Part shown: positions 9,029 through 18,947 of the stretch, piece by piece
Layout: each line of letters opens with the position of its first letter
Numbering within the stretch: position 1 is the stretch's first letter
NCBI RefSeq assembly: GCF_000742135.1
Contig: NZ_KN046818.1
Coordinates: 3,229,447 to 3,293,446 of the forward strand
Reading direction: 5' to 3'
DNA length: 64,000 nucleotides
From: Klebsiella pneumoniae
GTDB lineage: Bacteria; Pseudomonadota; Gammaproteobacteria; Enterobacterales; Enterobacteriaceae
Translations under genes and position numbers: made by a program
Notes under the pieces: model-generated
Database searches by the model: none
What the model was told of the DNA's origin: nothing
Seen by the model: the letters and a program-made list of their open reading frames with translations, nothing else

Positions 9029-10072
9029 TCAAGAGAGTTTGAGCAGGATTTTGCCTTGCATTGGCGCGCCGTTGAGCGCCTGCACTGCACGAGCGAAGCT
9101 TTCTGCGTCGCCACGATGGGCGATCAGCGGCGCCAGCTGCAGGCGTTTTTCAGTCAGCAGACGGGTGGCCGTTTGCCACTCTTCTCCCGGCCACGGGCCA
9201 GAGTAGTTCATCCAGCTACCCACAATATTCAACTCCTTACGCAGAATCTGCCCGAAGGTGGCTGCCGGGAGGGTTAAATCGTGATGAAGCGTGCCAACCA
9301 ACGCCAGCTGCGCCCGCGGACCGGCGGCCTCAATCGCCAGCGCGACGGTCTGCGGCGTACCGGCGGTCTCGAGGACTAACTGGTCGAACTGAATGGATTC
9401 CAGCGCCTGCTGAATCGCCTGGCCGCTCATCTCGCGACTGTTGAACACATGGGTTGCGCCAAGGGTTTTGGCCAGCTCCAGCTTCTGCGGATTGATATCG
9501 ATCGCCGTGACGCTGTTGGCGCCCAGTTCGCGGGCGCACTGTAGCGCCAGCAGGCCGATGGTGCCGGCGCCGATAATAATCACGTTTTTACCTTCACAGC
9601 CCTGCGCCAGATGAAAAGCGTGCAGGCCAACGGTTATCGGTTCTATAAACGCGCCATCATCAATTGGCATCTGGTCCGGCAGGCGGAACAGGTTGGCGCG
9701 CTTTACCACCACATATTCGGCGTTGCCGCCTTCGCTGCGTGAGCCGACGAACTGATACTGTTTACATAAAGAGAAATACTCGCGCTGGCATTGCGGGCAC
9801 TGGAAGCAAGGCAGCAGCGGCACGCAGGCGACGGCATCGCCGGGCTGCAGGTCGGTTACCGCCGCGCCGTAGGATTCCACATAACCGCTGAATTCGTGCC
9901 CCAGCGTAATAGGGTAGTAATGCGCCCCTTTGGCGAAAATGCGCGGGATATCGGAGCCGCATAACCCGGAACTGACCACTTTGACCAGGACATCGTTTTC
10001 CGTTTGCAGCGTGGGGATAGGGCGTTCTTCAACGCAGACGTTCCCCTCAGCATGGATTACCACTGATTTCAT
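9029..10072 (-). CDS. gatD: GatD, galactitol-1-phosphate 5-dehydrogenase
   Basis: A 347-residue zinc medium-chain dehydrogenase, very close to E. coli GatD (346). Catalytic zinc ligands C38, H59 and E60 are visible (LCGSD and GHEFSG). The structural-zinc cysteines are C89, C92, C95 and C103. The NAD-binding Rossmann motif is GAGTIG at about 168-173. The enzyme oxidises galactitol-1-phosphate, delivered by GatABC, to tagatose-6-phosphate. It is the last catabolic gene of the gatZABCD run. A GAGCCAGC/GCTGGCTC hairpin at 9000-9022 follows its stop, without a T-run. Confidence 0.95.
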   Translation of the reverse strand: MKSVVIHAEGNVCVEERPIPTLQTENDVLVKVVSSGLCGSDIPRIFAKGAHYYPITLGHEFSGYVESYGAAVTDLQPGDAVACVPLLPCFQCPQCQREYFSLCKQYQFVGSRSEGGNAEYVVVKRANLFRLPDQMPIDDGAFIEPITVGLHAFHLAQGCEGKNVIIIGAGTIGLLALQCARELGANSVTAIDINPQKLELAKTLGATHVFNSREMSGQAIQQALESIQFDQLVLETAGTPQTVALAIEAAGPRAQLALVGTLHHDLTLPAATFGQILRKELNIVGSWMNYSGPWPGEEWQTATRLLTEKRLQLAPLIAHRGDAESFARAVQALNGAPMQGKILLKLS

Positions 10073-10121
10073 AACATTCTCCAGCTATAAGATTCAGGGG
10101 AGCGAACGCTCCCCTTTTAGA

Positions 10122-11504
10122 TCAAGACATGCCTGTACTTTGTTGCGGGGCAGCGCTTTTTTCTGCTTTTTCCGCGGCGATGAAGCCGCGAGCGCGACGC
10201 CAGGTCAGTAGAACGCCGGCCAGATAGATGATGCCGATGACCGCGAAGCCAACCACATTTTGCCAGGTAAAGAGCTGGATCAGCAGCCAGGTAATCGGCG
10301 AACCACCCTGGTCCATTGAGGCCACCATGCCGCCGGCTTTCAGGGCCCCGGCGTTTGCCGCCAGCTGGGTGTGCAGGCCAATGGTCTGGGTGGCGATCCA
10401 CAGGGTGATTCCCATAATGATGACCCCGGAAATCAACGTGCGGAACAGATTGCCCTGATGTACAGCCACTGCCATCGCTACGAAGAAGCCGATGGTGGCC
10501 AGGTCACCAAATGGCAGAACCTGGTTGCCAGGGACCACGACGGCGATAAGAATGGTCAGCGGGATGAAAATCAGGCTGGCCGAGACTACCGAGGTATGAC
10601 CGAGCAGCAGCGCCGGATCGAGACCAATCAGGAATTCCTGGCCGCCGAATTTAGCCTGCAGACGTTTACGCGCCTGTTTGGCTATCGGGGTGAGGCCATC
10701 CATAATCGGTTTGATCACCCGGGGCATCAGCAGCATCACCGCTGCGGTTTTCACCGCCAGCTGAAGAATGCCCTTCAGGTCGTAACCCGCCAGCGCGCCA
10801 ATCACCAGCCCCATGACGAAGCCAACGGTAACCGGTTCACCGAAGGGGCCGAAGCGTTTCTGAATGTCATCGGCGCTAAAGTGAATACGGTTAAGACCGG
10901 GGATCTTGTCGATGATGGTATCCACGAGGACGGCAACTGGCCCTAAATACGCCGAACTGCCGTGCGGGATCGCAATACCCTCGAGGCCGAAGAAATCGCG
11001 GGTATCTTTGGCAAACCAATCGCCCAGCTTATACACAAAAGCAGCATGCACCACCACGCCGAGAATACCTATCCAGTACGACCCGGTCGCGATATGCAGC
11101 ATTGCGCCGGTAAAGGTCATATGCCAGATGTTCCAGATATCAACATTCACCACGCGGGTCATACGGGTAACCAGCATCACGATATTGACCGCGATGGCCA
11201 CCGGGATCGCCACCAGGGCGATTTGCGACGCCCAGGTCATCGGTGATGAACCCGGCCAACCGATGTCGATCACGTGAAGATTAATCTGGAAATGCTCCGC
11301 CATCGCCTTTGCCGCCGGGCCGATGGAGTCGAGCATCAGGCCAATGACCAGCCCGATGCCGACAAACCCGATCCCGATATGTAGACCGGATTTAAAACAA
11401 TCCCCGAGCTTCATCCCCAGTAATTTGGAGAAGATAATGATCACGATCGGCAGCATCACCGTCGGACCGAGATCGAGGATATAACGCATGATTTCGCTAA
11501 ACAT
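10122..11504 (-). CDS. gatC: GatC, galactitol PTS permease EIIC
   Basis: A 460-residue polytopic membrane protein that is an unmistakable match to E. coli GatC: N-terminus MFSEIMRYILDLGPTVMLP and conserved blocks GWPGSSPMTWASQIAL and GLDPALLLGHTSVVSAS. It forms the translocation channel of the galactitol PTS, passing phosphate from GatA to GatB to galactitol. The C-terminal tail past the last membrane helix differs from E. coli (451 residues). It starts 5 bases after gatB ends. Confidence 0.96.
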   Translation of the reverse strand: MFSEIMRYILDLGPTVMLPIVIIIFSKLLGMKLGDCFKSGLHIGIGFVGIGLVIGLMLDSIGPAAKAMAEHFQINLHVIDIGWPGSSPMTWASQIALVAIPVAIAVNIVMLVTRMTRVVNVDIWNIWHMTFTGAMLHIATGSYWIGILGVVVHAAFVYKLGDWFAKDTRDFFGLEGIAIPHGSSAYLGPVAVLVDTIIDKIPGLNRIHFSADDIQKRFGPFGEPVTVGFVMGLVIGALAGYDLKGILQLAVKTAAVMLLMPRVIKPIMDGLTPIAKQARKRLQAKFGGQEFLIGLDPALLLGHTSVVSASLIFIPLTILIAVVVPGNQVLPFGDLATIGFFVAMAVAVHQGNLFRTLISGVIIMGITLWIATQTIGLHTQLAANAGALKAGGMVASMDQGGSPITWLLIQLFTWQNVVGFAVIGIIYLAGVLLTWRRARGFIAAEKAEKSAAPQQSTGMS

Positions 11505-11509
11505 GGCGT

Positions 11510-11794
11510 TTACTCCGCGAGGATGCCGAGGATTTTCTGTTGTAAGGCTTCAATGCCGACGCCCGAGACGAATGGCATGCCGTGCACCACCGGAATGTCG
11601 CCGAAGGTCCGCTCCACGCGCGCAGTGGTGCAGATCAGGTCCGCCCCGTCCATGTAGGTTTCGATTTCATTGACCCGGCACTGCACCAAATCCAGTTCAA
11701 TATTGTGGTCTGCACACAGCTCTTTAATCTCTTCTGCCGCCATCGTGGAGGTGGCGACGGCACCGCCGCAGGCGACGATAACTTTACGTTTCAT
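11510..11794 (-). CDS. gatB: GatB, galactitol PTS EIIB
   Basis: A 94-residue cytoplasmic EIIB of the lactose/galactitol type. The N-terminus [19 protein letters not shown] contains the phosphorylated cysteine C9 in the phosphate-binding loop after the first beta strand. It takes phosphate from GatA and hands it to galactitol in GatC. Length equals E. coli GatB. It lies between gatA and gatC in one run of closely spaced genes. Confidence 0.96.
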   Translation of the reverse strand: MKRKVIVACGGAVATSTMAAEEIKELCADHNIELDLVQCRVNEIETYMDGADLICTTARVERTFGDIPVVHGMPFVSGVGIEALQQKILGILAE

Positions 11795-11820
11795 AGGGTA
11801 CCCCTTTTATTATCAGTATC

Positions 11821-12288
11821 TTATGAAGCCACGGCGCTAAGCTCGGGCTCAAGGATTAATTGCTGGAACCGCACCGGCAGCCGATCGTCGGAAGCGGCGA
11901 GCAGTGCCTCCAGCGTGTGCGGATTTTGTAGCTCACTAAATAACCGGCGCAGCAGCTTCAGCTGTGCCGCCGGGTTTTCAACAATCAGCGCGATGATGAG
12001 CGAAACGTCGATTTCGCCGTCGTCGTCAGCGCGCTGAAAAGAGACCGGCATGTCCGGACGTATCAGGTAAATGGCCGGTGATTTCGCGTGGATCGCTTCG
12101 CAGTGCGGGATAGCGACAGCATGCTTCTCCAGGGCGATGCCGGTGGGAAAAGTCGCTTCGCGTTCGAGCAGGGCGGCGGGATAGCTGTCATGTACGACGC
12201 CTCGCGCCAGCATCTCTGCGCCAATGTGTTCCAGTGCCTGCTGACTGGAACTGAAATGAATGCCGGTACGAACAAACAGTTGACTCAT
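11821..12288 (-). CDS. gatA: GatA, galactitol PTS EIIA
   Basis: A 155-residue EIIA of the fructose/mannitol-like fold. The phosphorylated His is H62 in VAIPHCEA. I use ATG 12288, with AAGAGGAT upstream; the frame can be extended to a GTG at 12306 that overlaps the gatZ stop, but this lacks a better binding site. It receives phosphate from HPr, or possibly from the HPr domain of TagH, and passes it to GatB. Confidence 0.94.
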   Translation of the reverse strand: MSQLFVRTGIHFSSSQQALEHIGAEMLARGVVHDSYPAALLEREATFPTGIALEKHAVAIPHCEAIHAKSPAIYLIRPDMPVSFQRADDDGEIDVSLIIALIVENPAAQLKLLRRLFSELQNPHTLEALLAASDDRLPVRFQQLILEPELSAVAS

Positions 12289-12302
12289 ATATCCTCTTAA
12301 CT

Positions 12303-13574
12303 TCACGCGGTTTCAGAAGAACAGCCGTAGCGATAGGCACGCAGGACATCCTGGATTTTGTCGAGGATCAGCGCGTGCGGCTCGGCGTTCAGTTCATTCA
12401 GCGACAGTCGTTCAAACTGCACCGGCATATACTGGCTGATAAGCCCCAGCGGTAGCTTAGCGTCGGTCAGATTAGCGATAAGTTTCTCAACGCTCTGGCG
12501 AATACGCGGATGCGGCCAGTAGTAACGGATACGGTCGGAAAGGCTGAAGTGGATATCGACCATCGCCTGGCTCCAGGTGGGGCGATAGTATTTTTTCCAG
12601 TAGCCGGGTTCGTTAAGCATCACTTCGTCGATCACCTCCATCACGCGACTGCGAGACTCCGGGGCGATCAGCTCATTTTCCATTTGGGCGAGGGCAAAGA
12701 TGGCTTCACGCAGGGCAAAGGTGAGCGCCGGGCCTACTTTCAGAATGGCGAAGTGGTCGCGGACCAGCGCACGATAAGCCTGGCGGGTTTGGTAGTCGGT
12801 AGAGTGCGCTTCGTAGACCATCGGGGTGCTTTCGATCCAGGCGGAGAGCGCTTTCGCTTCCTGCGGCTGGTAATGAATGATTTGCGTATGGTCGAACTCC
12901 ACGCCGGGCTGCACGACGATGGCGATAACTCGCTCCAGTGCGGCGTCGAGCCCCAGCTTACGGAAGGCGGCTTCATGGGTTTCGAGCGTCGCGGCGGCAT
13001 CCTGCGCCCGGGTGACATGTACGCTGCCGATGGTGCTGGCCTCGCCGCCGGGAACCGGAACTTCGGTCCCGATGACGTAGGTCAGGTGGCGCTTTTGCTC
13101 ATCGCTGGCGGTCTCTTCGGCAGCCTGACACAGGCGAGCGGCGCGCTCAGCAACCACACCAGGATCCAGCGGCACCGGATCGTCAGCACAGGACATTGAC
13201 GCATCGAGATGGATTTTACTAAAGCCGGCGGCGACGTAGGCTTTGATCAGGTCGATTGATTTTTCCATCGCCACGGCGGCCGGTTCGTCTTGCCAGCAGT
13301 TCGGTCCAAGATGGTCGCCGCCAAGAATAATGCGCTCCGCCGGAAAACCGACGGTACGCGCGATGTTGTAGACGAAGTCGCGGAAATCGGCCGGCTGCAT
13401 GCCGGTGTAGCCACCAAACTGATTCACCTGGTTGGACGTCGCTTCGATCAGCACCTTATTGTTGGTCGACAGGTCGAAACGTAACGCCGCTTCGATAACC
13501 AGCGGATGCGCCGAACATACTGAACAGATGCCGATATGTTCGCCTGACTTATGGCGAGTGATAATGTCTTTCAT
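12303..13574 (-). CDS. gatZ: GatZ/KbaZ, tagatose-1,6-bisphosphate aldolase non-catalytic subunit
   Basis: A 423-residue protein of the GatZ/KbaZ family (E. coli GatZ 420, KbaZ 426). Conserved blocks visible are [39 protein letters not shown] and the tail region PSLI-like [11 protein letters not shown]. The family stabilises and is needed for full activity of the catalytic GatY/KbaY subunit. It is placed here with gatABCD and is separated from gatY by the tag genes and a terminator, so the two aldolase subunits come from different transcription units. Start ATG 13574 follows GGAGG. Confidence 0.93.
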   Translation of the reverse strand: MKDIITRHKSGEHIGICSVCSAHPLVIEAALRFDLSTNNKVLIEATSNQVNQFGGYTGMQPADFRDFVYNIARTVGFPAERIILGGDHLGPNCWQDEPAAVAMEKSIDLIKAYVAAGFSKIHLDASMSCADDPVPLDPGVVAERAARLCQAAEETASDEQKRHLTYVIGTEVPVPGGEASTIGSVHVTRAQDAAATLETHEAAFRKLGLDAALERVIAIVVQPGVEFDHTQIIHYQPQEAKALSAWIESTPMVYEAHSTDYQTRQAYRALVRDHFAILKVGPALTFALREAIFALAQMENELIAPESRSRVMEVIDEVMLNEPGYWKKYYRPTWSQAMVDIHFSLSDRIRYYWPHPRIRQSVEKLIANLTDAKLPLGLISQYMPVQFERLSLNELNAEPHALILDKIQDVLRAYRYGCSSETA

Positions 13575-13699
13575 TTACAACCTCCGTTTTCTTTCGAATA
13601 TATTCGTTATGTTTTGTTTTGGTCGCAAATGGCTTTGTTTTGATTTGTGATCTGCATCGATAAATAGTGTTGTAACGCAGTGAAAGGTAACGTCTTTCG
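13575..13699 (-). promoter_or_regulatory. gatZABCD promoter region with GatR-like motif and weak CRP box
   Basis: The gap upstream of gatZ is AT-rich and contains GAAAGGTAACGTCTTTCG at 13682-13699, sharing GAARGGTAACG with the gatR upstream region. A further CTTTCG lies at 13591-13596. TGTGA at 13646-13650, followed six bases later by TCGAT, is a weak CRP-like box. With the terminator at 13704-13737 immediately upstream, a separate promoter for gatZABCD is likely. Confidence 0.5.
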
Positions 13700-13703
13700 A
13701 GAC

Positions 13704-13737
13704 AAAAACGCCCTGACCAGGAAGACAGGGCGTTTTT
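13704..13737 (-). terminator. Intrinsic terminator after tagH
   Basis: ACGCCCTG and CAGGGCGT form a strong stem flanked by A- and T-runs on both sides, 14 bases downstream of the tagH stop. It separates the gatY-tagKTH unit from gatZABCD. Confidence 0.9.
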
Positions 13738-13750
13738 AATTAATTGAAAA

Positions 13751-14566
13751 TTAACTAAATATTCGGGATAGCCAGCTGCGCTTCGTTTTGACGGCTTCCT
13801 GGGAGACCTGCTGCGGCTGGGCGGCAATTTCGCCGAGACCGGCGTTAAAAGCGTCACCAATGGCTTTTAACGCCTGCTGCGCATCGTTGCCGCTGGCCAT
13901 AAAGTGCAGACGATGACCCTGTTTGGCGCCCAGCGATACGACGCGCATCAGATTCTTGGCATCAACAATGGCGGAGCGCGTATCAAGGTTTTCGACCCGG
14001 ATTTGCGATCGCCACTGCTTTACGGCTTTCACCAGCACCGCGCTGGGACGGGCATGTAGCCCGTGCGGATTACGCAGGGTAAAGGTGGCCTCTTCGTCAA
14101 ATTGCGGCGCGGGTTGTGGTTCTTCGCCTGCTGGCAGAGGAATGTCGCCGGCGAGAATTTCCAGCACCGCCTGGGGGGTATCAGCGCGCGTCAGCGCCTC
14201 AGGTACTCGATCATCGCCCAGAGCATGGGTGAGCTGGCGCAAAATATCGAGATGCTCATTGTCCTGAGCCGCGATACCGACAATCAGATAGGCGGTTTGC
14301 TCCTCACCCCAGTCAACCCCCTGCGGACAAGCCAGCACCTTAACGCCCGTTTTAAGCACTGCGTCGCGACTGTGCGGCGTACCGTGGGGAATGGCAATGC
14401 CGTTGCCCAGATAGGTGCTGATTTGCCCCTCGCGCTCGCGCATGCCTTGTAGATAGTCTGCCCGCGTATGTCCGGCATGGGTCAGGGCTGCAACGACACG
14501 CTGTAGCGCCTCGTCTTTTGTTTTGACCTGACGATCGAAACAAATATCGGCAGAAGTCAGTTGCAT
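13751..14566 (-). CDS. tagH: TagH, PTS EIIA-HPr fusion for tagatose/fructose
   Basis: A 271-residue two-domain PTS protein. Residues 1-145 are a fructose-type EIIA with active His61 (AIPHGTPHS). Residues about 158-248 are an HPr domain with active His171 in NPHGLHARPS. E. coli FruB (376 residues) has the same ends but an extra central domain, missing here. The protein can take phosphate directly from enzyme I and feed TagT. The gat/tag arrangement at this chromosomal site in Klebsiella and Salmonella is described in the literature with three tag genes for tagatose. It is last in gatY-tagK-tagT-tagH. Confidence 0.85.
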   Translation of the reverse strand: MQLTSADICFDRQVKTKDEALQRVVAALTHAGHTRADYLQGMREREGQISTYLGNGIAIPHGTPHSRDAVLKTGVKVLACPQGVDWGEEQTAYLIVGIAAQDNEHLDILRQLTHALGDDRVPEALTRADTPQAVLEILAGDIPLPAGEEPQPAPQFDEEATFTLRNPHGLHARPSAVLVKAVKQWRSQIRVENLDTRSAIVDAKNLMRVVSLGAKQGHRLHFMASGNDAQQALKAIGDAFNAGLGEIAAQPQQVSQEAVKTKRSWLSRIFS

Positions 14567-14576
14567 AGCTTGCTCC

Positions 14577-15989
14577 TTATTTCATGGCGCCAGCAAGAGC
14601 TGTCGCTTTGTCAGTGCGTTTTTGCCACAGCCGCCAGCATCCCAGCATAAGTGCCCCGCAGGCGGAACCGGCGAGAATGCACAGCACCCACATCAACGGT
14701 TTACTGACCAGCGGCAGGATTAAGAAGCCGCCGTGCGGTGCCGGAACCTGAATATGCAGGCTGTAGCTGAGTACCGCAGAAATTGAGGAGGCGATCATCA
14801 TCATCGGGATCACCCGCAGCGGATCCTTGGCGGCAAAGGGAATCGCACCTTCGGTAATGTGCGTACAGCCGAGGATATAGTTGACCATCCCGGCGGCGCG
14901 TTCCTCCTCGCTAAAGCCTTTCGGAAAGAACGTGGTCGCCAGAGCGATGACCAGCGGCGGCGTGATGCAGGCGGCAGATACACCGGCCATAAAAAAGTAG
15001 TTACCTTGACCCAGCAGCAACGTACCGGTGACATAGGCCGCTTTGTTGACCGGCCCGCCGAAGTCGAAGGAGCACATTGCGCCTACCACGATCCCCAGCA
15101 GGATCGGGTTGGCTTCCTGTAAAGAGCTGAGCCAGTTCATCATGCCATTGTTGATCGCTGCCACCGGCTGGCCGAGCAGGACCATCATCACGCCGATCAC
15201 CAGGACGCCGATCAGCGGCATAATAAAGATCGACTTCAGCCCTTCGTACTGGCGCGGCAGACCGTCGAGCAGATGACGGATCAGCAGCATAAAATACCCG
15301 GCGGCAAAACCGGCGATGATCCCACCGAGGAATCCGGCGCCGGTGGCGTTCGCCAGCAGACCGCCGACAAAACCGGCAACCATGCCAGGGCGGCCAGATA
15401 TCGACCAGGCAATGTAGGCGGTAAACACCGGCACCATGATCGAGAACGCCTGCTGACCGACTTTCATCAGCGTGGCGGCAATCACGTTATACTGCGGTGA
15501 ATTCGGGTCGGCGGAGTAGATACCCCATAAGAAAGAAACAGCGATTAAGATCCCGCCGGCGACAACGAACGGTAGCATGTTGGAAACGCCGCTCATCAGA
15601 TGTTTGTAAATCTGTCGGCCGAACGATTCTCGCTCATATTTCTCGTCTGGATCCGTTGCCGCGGAGAATCCCTGACGACGCGGCGCCTGACCGTTAACGA
15701 CTTTATTAATTAATTCCGCCGGATGGTGAATGGCTTCTTTAACCGGCACCTCAATAACCGGTAAACCATTAAAACGTTCGGCATTAACATCTTTATCGGC
15801 AGCGATAATCACGCCATAAATATCCTTCAGGTCTTCCGGCGTAATGGCGTTTTCTACGCCGGAAGCGCCATTGGTTTCGACTTTTATTTCAACATTTAAT
15901 TTTTTCGCTGCGGTTTTTAAGGCCTCTTCAGCCATAAATGTATGAGCAATACCTGTAGGGCAGCCGGTCACGGCAATAATTTTTTTCAT
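14577..15989 (-). CDS. tagT: TagT, fructose-type PTS EIIBC (tagatose transporter)
   Basis: A 470-residue membrane protein. Residues 1-100 are a fructose-type EIIB with the phospho-cysteine C10 in VTGCPTGIAHTFMAEEAL. From about 130 to 455 lies a fructose-family EIIC with roughly nine or ten membrane helices, with hallmark blocks GGPVNKAAY and GCTHITEGAIPFA. It imports and phosphorylates a ketohexose, by context tagatose or fructose, with phosphate from TagH. It starts 10 bases downstream of tagK. A second fructose EIIBC cannot be excluded from sequence alone; the tag assignment rests on gene context. Confidence 0.85.
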   Translation of the reverse strand: MKKIIAVTGCPTGIAHTFMAEEALKTAAKKLNVEIKVETNGASGVENAITPEDLKDIYGVIIAADKDVNAERFNGLPVIEVPVKEAIHHPAELINKVVNGQAPRRQGFSAATDPDEKYERESFGRQIYKHLMSGVSNMLPFVVAGGILIAVSFLWGIYSADPNSPQYNVIAATLMKVGQQAFSIMVPVFTAYIAWSISGRPGMVAGFVGGLLANATGAGFLGGIIAGFAAGYFMLLIRHLLDGLPRQYEGLKSIFIMPLIGVLVIGVMMVLLGQPVAAINNGMMNWLSSLQEANPILLGIVVGAMCSFDFGGPVNKAAYVTGTLLLGQGNYFFMAGVSAACITPPLVIALATTFFPKGFSEEERAAGMVNYILGCTHITEGAIPFAAKDPLRVIPMMMIASSISAVLSYSLHIQVPAPHGGFLILPLVSKPLMWVLCILAGSACGALMLGCWRLWQKRTDKATALAGAMK

Positions 15990-15999
15990 AATCGGACCT

Positions 16000-16914
16000 T
16001 TATAATTGGACGATCTGAAGTTGTTGTAATAATTCTTGCGTACGGTTTAATTTACCCAGCCCGGCGGAGGCGGCCACATCAGCGCCGGTGGCGCTGGCCA
16101 GCGCCAGGGCCTGGGGAATATCGTCTGTGTTAAGCCAATGGCTGAGGAATGCACCCAGCGCGGCATCGCCGGCGCAGGCCGAGCTGACCAGTTCGATTTT
16201 CGGTGCCGAGCAGAACCACAGTTGCGCGCCGTTCGAAAAATAGAGCCCTTGCGCGCCAAGGGTCAGCAGAACATTGCGAGCCCCGAGCTGGTGGAGCGTT
16301 TGTATTGCTTCTCGTACCCGCCGGGGGCTGCTGACATCCAGACCAAAGATCTCTTTCAGCTCGTCGTCATTGGGTTTAATCAATAGTGGACGCCACTCTA
16401 ACAGCTGGCGCAGCACCGGGTGGCTGATATCTAAGATGACTTCACACCCTTTCTGCTGGCACAGCACCAGAATCTCGCTATAGAACCGGCTCTCTATTCC
16501 CGGTGGCAGACTGCCGCTGATAACTAAATAATCACCGGGCGCGACGCACTGTAAATGGTGAAGAATTTGTTCTTTTCCTTCATCGTCAATCCGCGCGCCG
16601 GGATTTACCAGTTTGTATTCATCACTGCCGTCGTTAATAAATATATTTATACGGGTCGGTTCAGCGACCCATGCCGGTGTGACATTAATATGCTGTTTGC
16701 GTAGTTCCTCAACGATATAGCGGCCGGTAAAACCGCCGAATATGCCCATGACATGGGTTGGCTGCTGGTAATGATGTAATACCAGCGAGACGTTAACCCC
16801 TTTACCATTCGGGCAATATTCCGTTTGCCGGGTGCGGTTGACTGCCGCCGGCTGGAGCGGATCGCAAAAGATATTCATATCGATCGCGGTATTCAGTGTC
16901 AGGGTGTGGATCAC
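16000..16914 (-). CDS. tagK: TagK, PfkB-family tagatose-6-phosphate / fructose-1-phosphate kinase
   Basis: A 304-residue kinase of the 1-phosphofructokinase/LacC branch of the PfkB family. The N-terminus MIHTLTLNTAIDMNIF matches the TLNPAxD signature with Ala for Pro; the glycine block PNGKGVNVSLVL follows. The catalytic base loop reads SSACAGDAALGAFL, where most relatives have GAGD. It would phosphorylate tagatose-6-P (from GatD or TagT) at C1, giving the substrate of GatYZ aldolase. It follows gatY by 24 bases and precedes tagT by 10. Confidence 0.85.
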   Translation of the reverse strand: MIHTLTLNTAIDMNIFCDPLQPAAVNRTRQTEYCPNGKGVNVSLVLHHYQQPTHVMGIFGGFTGRYIVEELRKQHINVTPAWVAEPTRINIFINDGSDEYKLVNPGARIDDEGKEQILHHLQCVAPGDYLVISGSLPPGIESRFYSEILVLCQQKGCEVILDISHPVLRQLLEWRPLLIKPNDDELKEIFGLDVSSPRRVREAIQTLHQLGARNVLLTLGAQGLYFSNGAQLWFCSAPKIELVSSACAGDAALGAFLSHWLNTDDIPQALALASATGADVAASAGLGKLNRTQELLQQLQIVQL

Positions 16915-16938
16915 AACAAGGCTCCTTCGATCCGCTGA

Positions 16939-18107
<1,169 letters not shown>

Positions 18108-18947
18108 GTGGCAAAACCGTCAACCAGCTTGCTGAAAAGGCGCTTGGACATCGCAGAGATCGTTCGTAAGAACGGCGAGATCAAAGTCGACGATCTGGCA
18201 GAAATGCTGGCTGTTTCCGGGGTGACAATCCGTAACGATCTCAACTACCTCGAGCAGCAGGGCTACTTGAAACGCTCTTTTGGCGGGGCGATTTATACCG
18301 CCCAGGCTGGCGCGCCGGTTGCGATGACCCGAGAAGCGCCTGCCGTCAGAGATAAAGCGCTGGAGACGGAAATGGCTCGCCAGGTGGCGGCGCAGATAGA
18401 AAATGGCGAAACGCTGTTTCTAGGCCAGGGTTCCATTTTGCGTAAAGTGATCCCCTTTCTGGCCAACAGAGAAGAGCTTTGCCTGCTATTAAATGATCTG
18501 GGCCACGTCGCGCTGGCGCAGGAGTTTTTAAATGGGGAAACCGTTCTGCTTGGCGGGGTGTTGTCCGGTCAGGGGCGGATTGTGGAGGGCGAACTGGCGC
18601 TGAAGGCGTTGGGTCATTACCGCCCTTCACGTGCGCTGATAGCGGTGGACCACATTGCTGAAGACGGCACGCTAAGCGTGCGTAACGAGGTTACGGCACA
18701 TTTGTTAAGCGAAGCGGTGGCCCAGAGTAAACGAGTCATTGCGATTGTCGCTTCCCGGCCGGTCTATGGCGAGAAACGTTATGCTGTGGGTGAATTACAG
18801 CAGATCAGCAGCGTCGTGACCCCTCAGGTCGTCGCGGCAGAGTACCATGCCTGCTTCCTCGCCGCGGGTTTGACCAACAGCTATACCAACAATGAATGCC
18901 TGACATGGCTCAACACGGCTTTGCATAAGACAAACCAGGAGCGGTGA
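18108..18947 (+). CDS. DeoR-family transcriptional regulator, ligand unknown
   Basis: A 279-residue DeoR-type protein. The N-terminal winged helix covers about residues 8-62 (IAEIVRKNGEIKVDDLAEMLAVSGVTIRNDL, then GYLKRSFGGA), followed by a sugar-phosphate-sensing domain. The start is GTG 18108, with AAGG about 10 bases upstream. Its stop overlaps the start of a PfkB kinase gene (TGATG), so the two form a coupled pair. It is divergent from gatY but differs clearly from GatR. It may control its own kinase, gatY, or both; the effector is unknown. Confidence 0.82.
   Translation: MAKPSTSLLKRRLDIAEIVRKNGEIKVDDLAEMLAVSGVTIRNDLNYLEQQGYLKRSFGGAIYTAQAGAPVAMTREAPAVRDKALETEMARQVAAQIENGETLFLGQGSILRKVIPFLANREELCLLLNDLGHVALAQEFLNGETVLLGGVLSGQGRIVEGELALKALGHYRPSRALIAVDHIAEDGTLSVRNEVTAHLLSEAVAQSKRVIAIVASRPVYGEKRYAVGELQQISSVVTPQVVAAEYHACFLAAGLTNSYTNNECLTWLNTALHKTNQER

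Noticed and set aside
18944..18946. GTG as start of the PfkB kinase
   Set aside because: The ATG at 18947 follows directly, overlaps the upstream stop in the usual TGATG manner and fits the family N-terminus better.
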